NCBI GenBank assembly: GCA_020029625.1
Contig: JAIBJP010000001.1
Span: 1 to 35,239 of the forward strand
Direction: 5' to 3'
Source: Actinomycetota bacterium
GTDB lineage: Bacteria; Actinomycetota; Thermoleophilia; Gaiellales; Gaiellaceae
DNA: 35,239 bases
The translations under genes were made by a program, and so were the position numbers. The notes under the pieces are model-generated. The model worked only from the letters and a program-made list of their open reading frames with translations. It searched no databases and was not told the DNA's origin. Of this stretch, positions 7,698-18,481 are shown piece after piece; the first letter of the stretch is position 1, and every line of letters begins with the position of its first letter.

Positions 7698-9080
7698 ATG
7701 GCAGTTACAGGCTCCGTCTGGTCGCCGTCGTCCTGGCGCTCGTTTCCGGCGCTTCATCAACCGGAATGGCCGAGCGAGGAACGCGCCGAGGCGGCGCGCG
7801 CGCGCCTGGCATCCGTGCCGCCGCTCGTCTTCGCGGGTGAGGCCCGCAACCTGCGTGCTGCGCTCGCCGAGGTGGCCGCCGGGCGGGCCTTTCTCCTACA
7901 GGCAGGCGACTGCGCGGAGTCGTTCCACGACGTCTCCGCGATCCACATCAGGGAGAAGCTGAAAATCCTGCTGCAGATGGCGGCCGTGCTCACGTACGGG
8001 GCAACGCTGCCGGTGACGAAAGTGGGGCGGATTGCGGGCCAGTTCGCCAAGGCGCGCACCTCTCCCAGCGAGGAGGTCGGCGGCGAGGAGATCCCGAGCT
8101 TCCGCGGGCACATGATCCACGACGACGCTCCGACGGCGCCTGCGCGGATCCCGGATCCCGAGCGGATGGTGCAGGCCTACTACCACGCGACTTCGACACT
8201 CAACCTCGTGCGCGCGTTCACCAAGGGCGGCTTCGCCGATCTCACGCGCGTGCACGAGTGGACCCAGGAGTTCGTCGCGTCCTCGCCCGAGGGCCGCCGC
8301 TACGAGCAGCTGGCGGCGGAGATCGAGCGGGCGCTTCGCTTCATGGCCGCGTGCGGCATCGACGTCGTCTCTGAGCCGAAGCTCCACCAGGTGGACGTCT
8401 GGACGAGTCACGAAGGTCTCGTCCTCGACTACGAGGAGGCGCTCACGCGGCGCGACTCCACCACGGGCGACTGGTACTGCTGCTCAGGGCACATGCTCTG
8501 GATCGGCGAGCGCACGCGTGACCCGCACGGGGCGCACGTCGAGTTCTTCTCCGGCGTCCACAATCCGCTCGGCGTCAAGCTCGGGCCCACGGCGACTCCC
8601 GACGAGGCGCTCGAGCTCTGCGAGCGGCTGAATCCGGAGCGGATTCCCGGTCGCCTGACGCTCGTCGCGCGGATGGGAGCCGAGCAGGTCTTCGAGCTTC
8701 TGCCGCCCTTGCTTCGCTCGGTGCGTGAGGCGGAGCATCCGGTCGTCTGGGCGTGCGATCCCATGCACGCGAACGTCTTCAAGACGGAGTCGGGCGTGAA
8801 GACGCGCCGCTTCGACGCGATCATGGACGAGATCGAGGGCTTCTTTGCGGCCTGCAGGCTGGAGCGCGTCTGGCCGGGAGGCGTTCACATCGAGTTCACG
8901 GGCGAGGACGTGACCGAATGTCTCGGCGGCTCCGAGGCCGTCCTCGAGGAGCAGCTTTCCTCGCGTTACATGTCGCTCTGCGACCCGCGCCTGAACGCGC
9001 GCCAGTCGCTCGACCTCGCTTTCCGGGTGGCAGAGCTGATGCGCCACCCCGGCCGGGCCGCCGACGCCGTCGACGCGTAA
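7698..9080 (+). CDS. aroG: 3-deoxy-7-phosphoheptulonate synthase, class II
   Basis: SWRSFPALHQPEWP...LLQAGDCAESF...VTKVGRIAGQFAKARTSPSE...SGVHNPLGVKLGPT...VWACDPMHANVFKTESGVKTRRFD. Confidence 0.95.
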   Translation: MAVTGSVWSPSSWRSFPALHQPEWPSEERAEAARARLASVPPLVFAGEARNLRAALAEVAAGRAFLLQAGDCAESFHDVSAIHIREKLKILLQMAAVLTYGATLPVTKVGRIAGQFAKARTSPSEEVGGEEIPSFRGHMIHDDAPTAPARIPDPERMVQAYYHATSTLNLVRAFTKGGFADLTRVHEWTQEFVASSPEGRRYEQLAAEIERALRFMAACGIDVVSEPKLHQVDVWTSHEGLVLDYEEALTRRDSTTGDWYCCSGHMLWIGERTRDPHGAHVEFFSGVHNPLGVKLGPTATPDEALELCERLNPERIPGRLTLVARMGAEQVFELLPPLLRSVREAEHPVVWACDPMHANVFKTESGVKTRRFDAIMDEIEGFFAACRLERVWPGGVHIEFTGEDVTECLGGSEAVLEEQLSSRYMSLCDPRLNARQSLDLAFRVAELMRHPGRAADAVDA

Positions 9081-9081
9081 C

Positions 9082-10182
9082 GTGGCGCTTCGCCGGCTCG
9101 CGATCGTCGGCACCGGCCTGATCGGCGCCTCCGTCGGCCTCGCCGCCAAGCGGGCGGGGGTCGAGCACGTGTCCGGCTACGACGCCGATCCGGATGCTCT
9201 CGCCGTCGCGGCCGAGCGGGGGGCGGTCGACCTCGCGGCGGGAAGCCTCGTCGCAGCAGTCGAGGAAGCCGAACTCGCCATCGTCGCGACACCCGTCGCA
9301 AGGCTCGCGGAAGACGTCGGCGCAGTGCTCGAGGCCGGAGCCGGCGTGACCGTAACGGACGTGGGCTCGACGAAGGGGCGGCTGTGCGCCGGTGTCGAGG
9401 ATCGCTCACGGTTCATCGGCGGGCATCCGGTCTGCGGTTCGGAAGCTCGGGGGCCGGGCCACGCCAGCGCCGAGCTCTTCGAGGGAGCGACGTGGTTCCT
9501 CACTCCCGTCACCGAGACGGAGCCCGAGCGTTACCGACTGCTGCACGGGCTCGTGGCCTCGCTCGGCGCCGTTCCAGTGGCCATCGATCCCGAGGCCCAT
9601 GACCGTCTCCTGGCGCTGACGAGCCACCTGCCGCACGCACTTGCCAACGTCGTGCTCAACCACGCCGGGTCGCTGCGTATCCACGGACACGAGCCGTTGG
9701 CGGCAGCCGGGGGCTCGCTGCGCGACATGACGCGCGTTGCCGGCGCGAACCCGCGGATCTGGATCGACATCTTCATGGACAACGCGGGCGAGCTTCGCTC
9801 GGCCCTGGCCGAGCATCGGCGTCGCATCGAAGAACTCGAGCGGGCGCTCGACTCTCGGGATGCCGGCTGGCTGGCACGCTGGATCGGCGAGGCGGCCGGG
9901 AATCGGAGAAAGCTGCTCGAGGAGGCGTTCTCGGACGTGGGCGGGCTCCAGCGGGTGAGTGTGCACGTCCCCGACCGGCCCGGTGTTCTTTCAGGGATCA
10001 CGCAGGCCCTCGGCGCCGAGCAGATCAACATCGAGGACTTCGAGCTCCAGCATCTCTCGCCGGAGCGCGGTGGCACGCTGTCGGTGCTCGTCTCAGGCGA
10101 GACCGAAGCGCGCCGCGCGGCCGAGCTGCTCGAGGCCCAGGGTTACTCCGTGATCGTTTCGCCGGCCTTCGAGGACTCGTGA
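9082..10182 (+). CDS. tyrA: Prephenate dehydrogenase with C-terminal ACT domain
   Basis: Rossmann LAIVGTGLIGASVGLAAK; DVGSTKG; GGHPVCGSE; C-terminal VSVHVPDRPGVLSGITQALG. GTG start one base after the aroG stop. Confidence 0.93.
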   Translation: MALRRLAIVGTGLIGASVGLAAKRAGVEHVSGYDADPDALAVAAERGAVDLAAGSLVAAVEEAELAIVATPVARLAEDVGAVLEAGAGVTVTDVGSTKGRLCAGVEDRSRFIGGHPVCGSEARGPGHASAELFEGATWFLTPVTETEPERYRLLHGLVASLGAVPVAIDPEAHDRLLALTSHLPHALANVVLNHAGSLRIHGHEPLAAAGGSLRDMTRVAGANPRIWIDIFMDNAGELRSALAEHRRRIEELERALDSRDAGWLARWIGEAAGNRRKLLEEAFSDVGGLQRVSVHVPDRPGVLSGITQALGAEQINIEDFELQHLSPERGGTLSVLVSGETEARRAAELLEAQGYSVIVSPAFEDS

Positions 10183-11480
10183 CGGTGACGTCGGTCGAGG
10201 TCGAGCCGGCGGTGTCGCTGCGCGGGGACCTCGCCGTTCCCGGCGACAAGTCGATCACGCACCGGGCTCTTCTGCTCGGCGCGATTGCGGACGGAGAGAG
10301 CTCGCTCGCCGGGCTCGGCGTGTCCGAGGACACGCTCGCCACAGCCCGCGCCGTCGAGGTGTTGGGCGCGCGCGTCGAGCTCCACGGCGACCGCGCGAGC
10401 ATGGGCGGGGTCGGGCTCCGCGGCCTCCGTGTCCCGGACGGGCCGATCGACTGCGGGAACGCAGGCACCCTCATGCGGCTCCTTCCGGGCATCCTCGCGG
10501 GCCAGGAAGGGCGCTTCGAGCTCAGGGGTGACGAGTCGCTGAGCAGTCGTCCGCTTGACCGAGTGGCCGAGCCGCTGTCGCTGATGGGCGCGCATGTCGA
10601 GACGACCGAGGGCCACGCGCCGCTCGTCGTCGAGGGCCGCGGCAGCCTCGAGCCGATCCGCTATGAGCTCCCCGTCGCGAGCGCGCAGGTGAAGTCATGT
10701 GTGCTGCTGGCGGGGCTGTACGCTTCGCATGGCCGGACGGAGGTGATCGAGCCGGCGCCGACGCGGGATCACACCGAGCGCATGCTGGAGAGCGCCGGGG
10801 CGAAGGTGCGGCGGAAGCCGACCTCCGCCGCGGTCTGGCCTGCGGAGCGGCTGGCTCCGCTAGCACTGGAGATTCCGGGCGACTTCTCGTCGGCAGCCCC
10901 TTTTTTGGTGGCTGCGACGCTGCTGCCGGCGTCTCAGCTGCGGCTGCACGGGGTGGGGGTCAATCCGACGCGGACCGGGCTGCTAACCGTGCTCGAGCGG
11001 ATGGGCGCGCGGGTGGCGGTCTTCAACCGCCGGCCGGCCGGTGGTGAGCCGGTCGCGGACCTGGAAGTGGCCCACGCCGATCTCGTCGCGACGACCGTCG
11101 GCGTGAAGGAGGTGCCGACGCTCGTGGACGAGCTGCCGTTGTTCGCTCTCCTGGCGGGAATGGCCCACGGCGAGAGCGTCGTCAGAGGCGCGGCAGAGTT
11201 GCGCGTCAAGGAATCGGACCGGATCGAGTCTGTAAAAAACGTGCTCCGTCCTCTTGGAATTCGCATCGAAACGACGCATGATGGCTTCCGGGTGCGTGGG
11301 ATTCCCTCCCGCCCTAAGGGTGGGGGTGTGGTTGACGCGGCCGGAGATCACCGCATCGCGATGCTTGCCGCAGTGGCTGGTCTCGTCTCGCGTGAGGGCG
11401 TGCGCATCGAGGGCGCCGAAAGCGTGGCGGTAAGCTTCCCCGACTTCTTCGCGATGCTCGAGTCCATCGCGGTCAGGTGA
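10179..11480 (+). CDS. aroA: 3-phosphoshikimate 1-carboxyvinyltransferase
   Basis: VPGDKSITHRALLLGAIADGES; DCGNAGTLMRLLPG; KESDRIESV; GDHRIAMLAAVAG. Confidence 0.96.
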   Translation: MTVTSVEVEPAVSLRGDLAVPGDKSITHRALLLGAIADGESSLAGLGVSEDTLATARAVEVLGARVELHGDRASMGGVGLRGLRVPDGPIDCGNAGTLMRLLPGILAGQEGRFELRGDESLSSRPLDRVAEPLSLMGAHVETTEGHAPLVVEGRGSLEPIRYELPVASAQVKSCVLLAGLYASHGRTEVIEPAPTRDHTERMLESAGAKVRRKPTSAAVWPAERLAPLALEIPGDFSSAAPFLVAATLLPASQLRLHGVGVNPTRTGLLTVLERMGARVAVFNRRPAGGEPVADLEVAHADLVATTVGVKEVPTLVDELPLFALLAGMAHGESVVRGAAELRVKESDRIESVKNVLRPLGIRIETTHDGFRVRGIPSRPKGGGVVDAAGDHRIAMLAAVAGLVSREGVRIEGAESVAVSFPDFFAMLESIAVR

Positions 11481-11496
11481 GCAGGCGGGAGGACGG

Positions 11497-12132
11497 ATGA
11501 TCGTGGCCATAGACGGGCCGGCGGGGGCCGGCAAGAGCACGGTTGCGCGCAGCCTCGCCGACCGCCTGGGCTTCCGCTACCTGGACACGGGCGCCATGTA
11601 CCGGGCTCTCACGTGGCTTGCGCTCAACGACGGGGTCGATCTGGAGGATGGCTCGGCGCTTGGCTTGCTGGCCGAGGCCGCGCGGATCTCCTTCGACGGC
11701 GAACGGGTTCTCATCCGCGGACACGACGTGACGGAGGAGATCCGCCAGGCAGAGATCGATCGGGTCGTGTCCACGGTCGCCCGTCATCCGCAGGTCCGCG
11801 AGGTCATGCGTGACCGCCAGCGGGAGCTGGCCGAGCAGGGTGACGCGGTCATCGAAGGGCGAGACATCGGCACGGTCGTGTGCCCGGACGCCGACGTGAA
11901 GGTCTACCTGGTCGCCGAAGCCGCGGAGCGGGCGCGCCGACGAGTCGCCGACAGGCCCGAGATCGGTGCCGAGGCGCTCGCGACGGACTTGCGTCTGCGC
12001 GACCAGCGAGACGCGGCTCAGATGCAGCCGGCCCCGGACGCGGAGACGATCGACACGACCGAGCTCGACGTGGAGGAAGTCGTCGACAGGATCGAGCGCC
12101 TCGTCCAGGAACGCGCGAAGGCCTCGAAGTGA
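11497..12132 (+). CDS. cmk: Cytidylate kinase
   Basis: MIVAIDGPAGAGKSTVARSLADRLGFRYLDTGAMYRALTW...EGRDIGTVVCPDADVKVYL. Confidence 0.96.
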   Translation: MIVAIDGPAGAGKSTVARSLADRLGFRYLDTGAMYRALTWLALNDGVDLEDGSALGLLAEAARISFDGERVLIRGHDVTEEIRQAEIDRVVSTVARHPQVREVMRDRQRELAEQGDAVIEGRDIGTVVCPDADVKVYLVAEAAERARRRVADRPEIGAEALATDLRLRDQRDAAQMQPAPDAETIDTTELDVEEVVDRIERLVQERAKASK

Positions 12133-12809
12133 GCGCCTACAACTCCCTCGTCTACTGGACGATTGGCAAGGGCCTGTTCGCGACGTTCACGCGCTCGGTG
12201 ATGCGGCTGAAGGCCTACGGCCGGGAGCGCGTACCGCGTGAGGGCGGGGCCGTCCTGGCCGTGAACCACTTCTCCTATGCCGACCCCCCTGCGCTGGGAA
12301 CCGTCTGCCCGCGCCGGATCGTCTTCGTCGCGAAGGTCGAGTTGCACGGGGTTCCCGGCTTCGGCTCCCTGATGCGCGCGCACGGCGCGCTGGCGGTTCG
12401 CCGGGGGGAGTCCGACCGCGAGGCGCTCCGTCGCATGAGGGAGACGGTGCGCAACAACGAGCTCCTCGGCCTCTTCGTCGAGGGCACGCGGCAGAAGAGC
12501 GGTGTCCCGGGGGAAGCCAAGCCCGGCGCCGCGATGGTCGCGATCCAGGAGGGAGTGCCGGTCATCCCCGCTGCCATACACGGGTCCCAGTACTGGGAAT
12601 GGGGGAAGTGGCCGCCGGTCTCAGTCGCCTTCGGCGAGCCGATGCGATTCGACGAGTACCGGCGCAACTCGCGTGGCTACCGCGAGGCGACCGAGGAAAT
12701 CCAGTCCGAGATCCACCGGCTGTGGGCGTTCCTCGTCCGCATGCACGAACTCGGCCGGCCGCGCGCGACGCCGCCCAGGCGCGAACACGTTCCCGCGAAG
12801 ACGGGATGA
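12129..12809 (+). CDS. plsC: 1-acyl-sn-glycerol-3-phosphate acyltransferase family protein
   Basis: AVNHFSYADPPALG acceptor motif; FVEGTRQKSG; GTG 12129 overlaps the cmk stop. Confidence 0.9.
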   Translation: MSAYNSLVYWTIGKGLFATFTRSVMRLKAYGRERVPREGGAVLAVNHFSYADPPALGTVCPRRIVFVAKVELHGVPGFGSLMRAHGALAVRRGESDREALRRMRETVRNNELLGLFVEGTRQKSGVPGEAKPGAAMVAIQEGVPVIPAAIHGSQYWEWGKWPPVSVAFGEPMRFDEYRRNSRGYREATEEIQSEIHRLWAFLVRMHELGRPRATPPRREHVPAKTG

Positions 12810-12822
12810 GCTTCGTTCGCCT

Positions 12823-14130
12823 ATGAGCGCGCCGCTGCTCGGGACGGTCGCCGTCATCGGATTTCCCAACGTCGGCAAGTCGACGCTCGTCAACCGGCTG
12901 TCAGCGACGCGTGAGGCCGTGGTATTCGAGACTCCCGGGGTCACGCGCGATCGCAAGGAGGTCGTCTGCGAGTGGGCGGGGAAGCGCTTCATCCTCGTCG
13001 ACACCGGGGGCGTGGATGTCGCCGACCCGTCGCCGATCACGCGGGAGGTCGCGGAACAGGCTCGCCGTGCCGTGGAAGAGGCCGACCTCGTCGTGTTCGT
13101 CACGGATGCGAGGGCGGGTGTGACGCCAGGCGACGAGGAGATCGCCGCCATTCTCCGCCGGGCGCGCAAACCCATGGTCCTCGTAGCCAACAAGATCGAT
13201 GATCCCAGCCGCGACACGGATGCGCTCGAGTTCCACCGTCTCGGCCTCGGTGACCCCATCGCCGTCTCCGCGCTGCACGGCCACGGAACCGGAGACCTGC
13301 TCGACCGGATCGTGGCCGGGCTGCCGGGGGAAGCACGGGAGGAGGTCGGCGAGGAGGCGATCCGTGTCGCCATCCTCGGTCGGCCGAACGTCGGCAAATC
13401 GAGCCTCCTGAACTCTCTCGTCGGCCAGGAGCGCGTGATCGTCTCCGACGTTCCCGGGACGACCCGCGATTCGATCGACACGGTGCTCGAGCGCGGCGAC
13501 CGGAAGTTCGTCCTGGTCGACACGGCCGGGTTGCGTCGCAAGCGCCGGCAGCGGCAGGGCGTGGAGTACTACTCGGAGCTCCGCGCCATCCGGGCGGCCG
13601 AGCGCGCCGACGTCGCACTCGTCCTCGTCGACTCGAGCGAAGGGCTGGTCGACCAGGATCTCGCAGTGGCCGACATCGCCCGCACGGCCGGGTGCTCGAC
13701 CCTGGTCGTGCTCTCCAAGTGGGACATCGCGACGGTTGGGATCGAGGACGTTCGCGACCGTCTCGGCGAGCGCCTGCGCCAGCGGCCGCCGATCGTCGCC
13801 GTCTCGGCCCAGACGCGGCGAGGAGTCGGCAAGCTGCTCGATCGCATCGAGGAGCTCTACACGAAGCACACGAGCCGGATCGCCACCGCGGAGCTGAACC
13901 GCTTCCTCGGTGAGCTGCGCGAGCAGCGGCCGGGCCCGAGCCGGAACGGCCGCCGCCTCAACCTCCTCTACGGGACGCAGGTGAGCGTGCGCCCGCCCCG
14001 ATTTCGCCTCTTCGTCAACGATCCCGGCCTGTTGACGCGCGACTATGGCTACTGGGTCGAGAATCGCCTGCGCGATCATTTCGAGCTCTCCGGTGTGCCC
14101 GTGATCATCGACTTCGTGCGCCGCGCATGA
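12823..14130 (+). CDS. der: Ribosome biogenesis GTPase Der
   Basis: Two G domains (GFPNVGKSTLVNRL; GRPNVGKSSLLNSLVGQERVIVSDVPGTTRDSID) plus KH-like C-terminus. Confidence 0.97.
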   Translation: MSAPLLGTVAVIGFPNVGKSTLVNRLSATREAVVFETPGVTRDRKEVVCEWAGKRFILVDTGGVDVADPSPITREVAEQARRAVEEADLVVFVTDARAGVTPGDEEIAAILRRARKPMVLVANKIDDPSRDTDALEFHRLGLGDPIAVSALHGHGTGDLLDRIVAGLPGEAREEVGEEAIRVAILGRPNVGKSSLLNSLVGQERVIVSDVPGTTRDSIDTVLERGDRKFVLVDTAGLRRKRRQRQGVEYYSELRAIRAAERADVALVLVDSSEGLVDQDLAVADIARTAGCSTLVVLSKWDIATVGIEDVRDRLGERLRQRPPIVAVSAQTRRGVGKLLDRIEELYTKHTSRIATAELNRFLGELREQRPGPSRNGRRLNLLYGTQVSVRPPRFRLFVNDPGLLTRDYGYWVENRLRDHFELSGVPVIIDFVRRA

Positions 14131-15011
14131 AGGTCGTGGTGGTTGGAGCGGGGTCGTGGGGAACGACGTTCGGGGCGCTCCTCGAGGAGCGCGGCCACGA
14201 CGTGATCGTCGCAGGCCGGAGGCCGCCCCAGGTGCTCATCGCCGATGCGCCCGTCGCCGAAGCAGACCTCGTCTGCATCGCCGTGCCGAGCCGCGCTTTC
14301 CGGGAGGTTGTCGAGACGCTTCCCGGCTCGGCGCCGCGGCTGATCCTGACGAAGGGCCTCGACCCGGCGAGCGGCGAACGCCTCTCGCAGGTCGTCCGGG
14401 ACGCCCCGGTCGCCGTTCTCTCGGGCCCGAACCACGCCGAGGAGATCGCGGAGGGCCTGCCCGCTGCGGCCGTGCTCGCAAGCGAAGACCAGGAGCTCGC
14501 CGACGAGCTCCAGCACGCGATCATCTCGCCACGCTTTCGTGTGTACGTGAACACCGACCTCGTCGGTGTCGAGCTCTGCGCCGCGGCCAAGAACGTGATC
14601 GCGCTCGCCGCGGGGGCCGTCGACGGTCTCGGCCTGGGCGACAACGCAAAGGCCGCGCTCATCGCCCGCGGGCTCTCCGAGATGACCCGCCTCGGCGAGG
14701 CCTGCGGGGCGCGGAGCGAGACCTTCTCGGGTCTCGCTGGGATGGGCGATCTGGTCGTCACGTGCTGGAGCCGCCATAGCCGCAATCGGCGCGCCGGCGA
14801 GCTGATCGCCCAGGGAACCCCGCCCGAGGAGGCTGTCGAGTCGATCGGGATGGTTGTCGAAGGACTGACCACCGCCCCCGTGCTCCGCGATCTCGCGACG
14901 CGGCTCGGCATCGAGCTCCCCATCACGGAGGGTGTTTGCGCTGTGCTCGGCGGTGCCAGTCTCCAGGATCTAATCTCAGGTTTGATGGGCCGGAGGCCGA
15001 CAGATGAATAG
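14127..15011 (+). CDS. gpsA: Glycerol-3-phosphate dehydrogenase [NAD(P)+]
   Basis: MKVVVVGAGSWGTTFGALLEERGHDV; GPNHAEEIAEGLPAA; ELCAAAKNVIALAAG; FSGLAGMGDLVVTC. Confidence 0.96.
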   Translation: MKVVVVGAGSWGTTFGALLEERGHDVIVAGRRPPQVLIADAPVAEADLVCIAVPSRAFREVVETLPGSAPRLILTKGLDPASGERLSQVVRDAPVAVLSGPNHAEEIAEGLPAAAVLASEDQELADELQHAIISPRFRVYVNTDLVGVELCAAAKNVIALAAGAVDGLGLGDNAKAALIARGLSEMTRLGEACGARSETFSGLAGMGDLVVTCWSRHSRNRRAGELIAQGTPPEEAVESIGMVVEGLTTAPVLRDLATRLGIELPITEGVCAVLGGASLQDLISGLMGRRPTDE

Positions 15012-16479
15012 CGTGCGACTTCGCATCTTCATCGCGTTGCTCTTGAGCGTTCTCCCGATCGTCGGTTGCGGATCGGGCAGCGCGTCAGGACCTGCCGGCG
15101 CGTCGGTTGCACCGGCGAGCTCCGAGCTCTTCCTCACGATCGACACGAGCTTTGAATCGGACCAGTGGCAGGCGGTTCTAAGGCTTCTTTCGAAGTTCCC
15201 GGACGGAGACAAGGGCCTCGACTTCCTCTTCAAACAGCTGAGCGACCAGGGAATCGACTTCGAGCGCGACGTCAGGCCCGCCCTCGGGCCGGAAACGGAC
15301 ATCGTCGGCCTCGATCTCTCCGGCGAGCGCCAGTTCGTCGGTCTCACGAAGCCCGAGGATCCCCAAAAGTTGAAAGATCTCCTGGCGAAGTCCGACCAGC
15401 CGGTCGTCACTCGCGAGATCGAAGGCTGGACAGCTTTCGCCGACAGCGAGGCGATCCTCGATCGCTTCGAGCAAGAGGGAACAGAGGGCGCGCTTGCCGG
15501 TTCCGACGACTTCAACGACGCGTTCCGTGAGGTCGGGGATCCGGCCCTCGCGCGGCTCTACCTGAACGGAGCCGCGCTGCAGGAGAGCCTCCAGCACGAA
15601 GAGAGATTGCCACCCGGGGCCCTCGCCGCGCTCCTGCCGGGGGGCAAGGTCCCTTCGATCGCGCTCTCGGTCGAGGCCGATGAAAACGGTGTCCGCCTCC
15701 AGGGGGCCGCGAAACTCGCCGGCGACCATGGCGGCCTGGTGGCCGAGCCCTTCAAGGCCGAGCTGCCGAACAGAGTTCCCGCCGGGGCAGTCGTCTACAT
15801 CGGCTTCAACGACCTGGAGGGCCAGCTGTCCGCGTTGAAGGAGTTCTTGGCTCAGGTCAGGCCGGACTTCGACCGGGATCTCGCGCGCGTGGAAGCCGAG
15901 CTCGGGCTTTCACTCGAGGCAGATGTCTTTCCGCTTTTTTCCGACGAGAGCGCGCTCTACATCCGCCCGGGATTGCTGATCCCGGAAGTGACGCTGGTTA
16001 CGCAGGTGGATGACGAAAACATGGCGCTCGGGACGATGGAGAAGCTCATCTTCGAGCTGCGAACGCGTGTCGGTCTCGTCGAGCCGCCGGAGAAGGTCGA
16101 GATCGCCGGCGTGCCGGTGGTCGAAAGTCGCGTGAAGGGAGCCCCCGTCGCCGTTTACTACGCCGCCTTCGACGGCCAGCTCGTTGTGACGACCTCTCGC
16201 GACGGTGTCGCCGCGCTTCGCGAGGGCGACAACCGACTCGCGGACGACCCTGACTTTCGCGATGCCCTCGAAGCCGCCGATGTGCCCGACGAGACGACAG
16301 GCTTCGCTTACGTGAACCTCAAGGACGCTGTGGCAAATCTTCTCGGCTTCGCCGAGATGGGCGGGGCCACGCTGCCTCCCGAGCTGCAGGCGAACCTCGA
16401 GCCGCTCGACCAGCTCGTGTTCTACGGCTCGAAGGACGGGCGTACGCTCAAGTTCGCGGGCTTTTTCGGCGTCGACTAG
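15004..16479 (+). CDS. Predicted lipoprotein, DUF3352-like
   Basis: N-terminal lipobox-like signal MNSVRLRIFIALLLSVLPIVGCGSG; repeated FVGLTKPEDPQKLKDLLAKS / VAYYAAFDGQLVVTTSRDGVAALR patterns. Confidence 0.75.
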   Translation: MNSVRLRIFIALLLSVLPIVGCGSGSASGPAGASVAPASSELFLTIDTSFESDQWQAVLRLLSKFPDGDKGLDFLFKQLSDQGIDFERDVRPALGPETDIVGLDLSGERQFVGLTKPEDPQKLKDLLAKSDQPVVTREIEGWTAFADSEAILDRFEQEGTEGALAGSDDFNDAFREVGDPALARLYLNGAALQESLQHEERLPPGALAALLPGGKVPSIALSVEADENGVRLQGAAKLAGDHGGLVAEPFKAELPNRVPAGAVVYIGFNDLEGQLSALKEFLAQVRPDFDRDLARVEAELGLSLEADVFPLFSDESALYIRPGLLIPEVTLVTQVDDENMALGTMEKLIFELRTRVGLVEPPEKVEIAGVPVVESRVKGAPVAVYYAAFDGQLVVTTSRDGVAALREGDNRLADDPDFRDALEAADVPDETTGFAYVNLKDAVANLLGFAEMGGATLPPELQANLEPLDQLVFYGSKDGRTLKFAGFFGVD

Positions 16480-16491
16480 CCTTCGCCTTCG

Positions 16492-17745
16492 ATGTCCGCC
16501 AGAAGCTTCCTCTTCACGTCCGAGTCCGTCACCGAAGGCCATCCGGACAAGGTGGCCGACCAGGTCTCCGACGCCGTCCTCGACGCCGTCCTCGCTGACG
16601 ACGCCAACGGCAGGGTGGCTTGCGAGACCCTTGTCACGACCGGCCTCGTGATCGTCGCCGGCGAGATCACCACCGAAACCTACGTAGACATTCCGCGCCT
16701 CGTCCGGAGCCGGATCAAGCAGATCGGCTACGACCGCGCCAAGTACGGGTTCGACGCGGATACCTGCGGCGTCATGGTGGCGATCGACGAGCAGTCTCCC
16801 GACATCGCGCTGGGCGTCGACACGTCCTACGAGGTCCAGCACGACCCCGGCGACGATGACCCGCTCGACCGGGCCGGCGCTGGTGATCAGGGGATGATGT
16901 TCGGCTTCGCCTGCATCGAGACGGAGGAGCTCATGCCGCTCCCGATCATGCTCGCTCACCGGATCTGCAGGCGCCTGTCCGAGGTGCGGAAGGCGGAGAT
17001 CCTCCCGTACCTGCGTCCGGACGGAAAGGCGCAGGTGACGATCCGGTACGAGATCGACGAGCACGGCCACCAGCGGCCCGTGGAGATCGCCCGCGTGCTC
17101 GTCTCGACCCAGCATCGCGACGGCCTCGACGCCGACGCTCTGATCAAGCCGGACGTCATCGAGCACGTCCTCCATCCGATTCTCCCTCGCGAGCTCTACG
17201 ACGAGCGGCGCTTCGAGGAGCGCGACTTCGTGCTCGTCAACCCGACGGGCAAGTTCGTGACCGGAGGCCCGATGGGAGACACCGGGTTGACCGGGCGCAA
17301 GATCATCGTCGACACCTACGGGGGGATGGCCCGCCACGGCGGAGGCGCTTTCTCCGGCAAGGATCCGACGAAGGTGGACCGGTCGGCCGCCTATGCGGCG
17401 CGGTACGTGGCAAAGAACCTCGTCTCCGCGGGCCTGGCCGACCGTGTCGAGCTGCAGGTGGCCTATGCGATCGGCGTCGCCCATCCGGTCTCCATCGAGG
17501 TGGACTGCTTCGGGACCGAGCGCGTGCCGCTGGGAAAGATCGAGGAGCTCGTCCGCGAGCATTTCGACCTGCGGCCCGGAGCCATCCTCCGTGACCTCGA
17601 CCTGCTACGGCCGATCTATGCGAAGACGGCGGCCTATGGCCATTTCGGCCGCTCCGACCACGATTTCACCTGGGAGCGGACCGACAAAGCCGAGGAATTG
17701 CGCGTCGCAGCGGGCCTCACGGCTGAGGTTCCAGCCGCTTCCTGA
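16492..17745 (+). CDS. metK: S-adenosylmethionine synthase
   Basis: [64 protein letters not shown]. Confidence 0.98.
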   Translation: MSARSFLFTSESVTEGHPDKVADQVSDAVLDAVLADDANGRVACETLVTTGLVIVAGEITTETYVDIPRLVRSRIKQIGYDRAKYGFDADTCGVMVAIDEQSPDIALGVDTSYEVQHDPGDDDPLDRAGAGDQGMMFGFACIETEELMPLPIMLAHRICRRLSEVRKAEILPYLRPDGKAQVTIRYEIDEHGHQRPVEIARVLVSTQHRDGLDADALIKPDVIEHVLHPILPRELYDERRFEERDFVLVNPTGKFVTGGPMGDTGLTGRKIIVDTYGGMARHGGGAFSGKDPTKVDRSAAYAARYVAKNLVSAGLADRVELQVAYAIGVAHPVSIEVDCFGTERVPLGKIEELVREHFDLRPGAILRDLDLLRPIYAKTAAYGHFGRSDHDFTWERTDKAEELRVAAGLTAEVPAAS

Positions 17746-17765
17746 ACGGGTAGAACCCAGGAATC

Positions 17766-18479
17766 ATGGCGATTGTCACGCCCGAGCGCAGGCGCGCGGA
17801 GCCTCCTCCGCCTACACCCCCGCAGTACGAGCCTCCCCGCCAGCGGCGCGAGGTCCCTTGGGGCCTGATCACGCTGGGCATCCTCGTCATCGCCATCTTC
17901 GGAGGCGTGAGCTGGGTCAGGGGTGTGATCCCGGACTTCCATAACCCGTTCGCCGAGACGACCGTCGACCGAAGCGGCCCGGCCGTTCTCAAGTCGATTC
18001 AGGATCTGAACGAGTACCACGCCGCCACCGGCAACTTCCAGCAGATCGTCGACCTGAGGAAGAGCAGTGCGCTGCCAGATTCGATTCTCGGCGAGCGTAC
18101 GCTTTTCGTCGCGGTCGGCTCGGTAGACGCGATCGTCGATTTCACCGAGGTCGGGCGCGGCGCAGTTCAGGTCTCCGACGACCGGCGGTCAGCCACGATT
18201 ACGCTCCCGCGTCCGCGGCTTTCCGACGCCCAGGTCGATGTCGGGAAAAGCTACGTCTACGACCGTGACAAGGGACTCTTCAACCAGATCGGCTCGCTCT
18301 TCGGGAGCACCACAGACGACCAGCGGCAGCTCTACACGCTTGCGCAACAGAGGATCCACGCAGCCGCGCAAAACGGCGCGGGTCTCGTCCCACGCGCCGA
18401 GGACAACACGCGCAAGATGCTCCAAAGCCTCCTTCGCGCACTGGGTTTCACCAGCGTCGCAGTGAATTTCCAGCCCTAG
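17766..18479 (+). CDS. Membrane-anchored DUF4230-like protein
   Basis: Single TM helix (GLITLGILVIAIFGGVSWV); FVAVGSVDAIVDFTEVG...VDVGKSYVYDRDKGLFNQIGSLFG. Confidence 0.7.
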   Translation: MAIVTPERRRAEPPPPTPPQYEPPRQRREVPWGLITLGILVIAIFGGVSWVRGVIPDFHNPFAETTVDRSGPAVLKSIQDLNEYHAATGNFQQIVDLRKSSALPDSILGERTLFVAVGSVDAIVDFTEVGRGAVQVSDDRRSATITLPRPRLSDAQVDVGKSYVYDRDKGLFNQIGSLFGSTTDDQRQLYTLAQQRIHAAAQNGAGLVPRAEDNTRKMLQSLLRALGFTSVAVNFQP

Positions 18480-18481
18480 CC

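Noticed and set aside
15910-17562. Very long minus-strand ORFs opposite known genes (also 2582-4108, 26290-27651, 12901-14079)
   Set aside because: They are antisense to metK/DUF3352, lgt/scpA, ribBA and der, have low-complexity Arg/Ala/Asp/Glu-rich translations, and are expected where GC is high.
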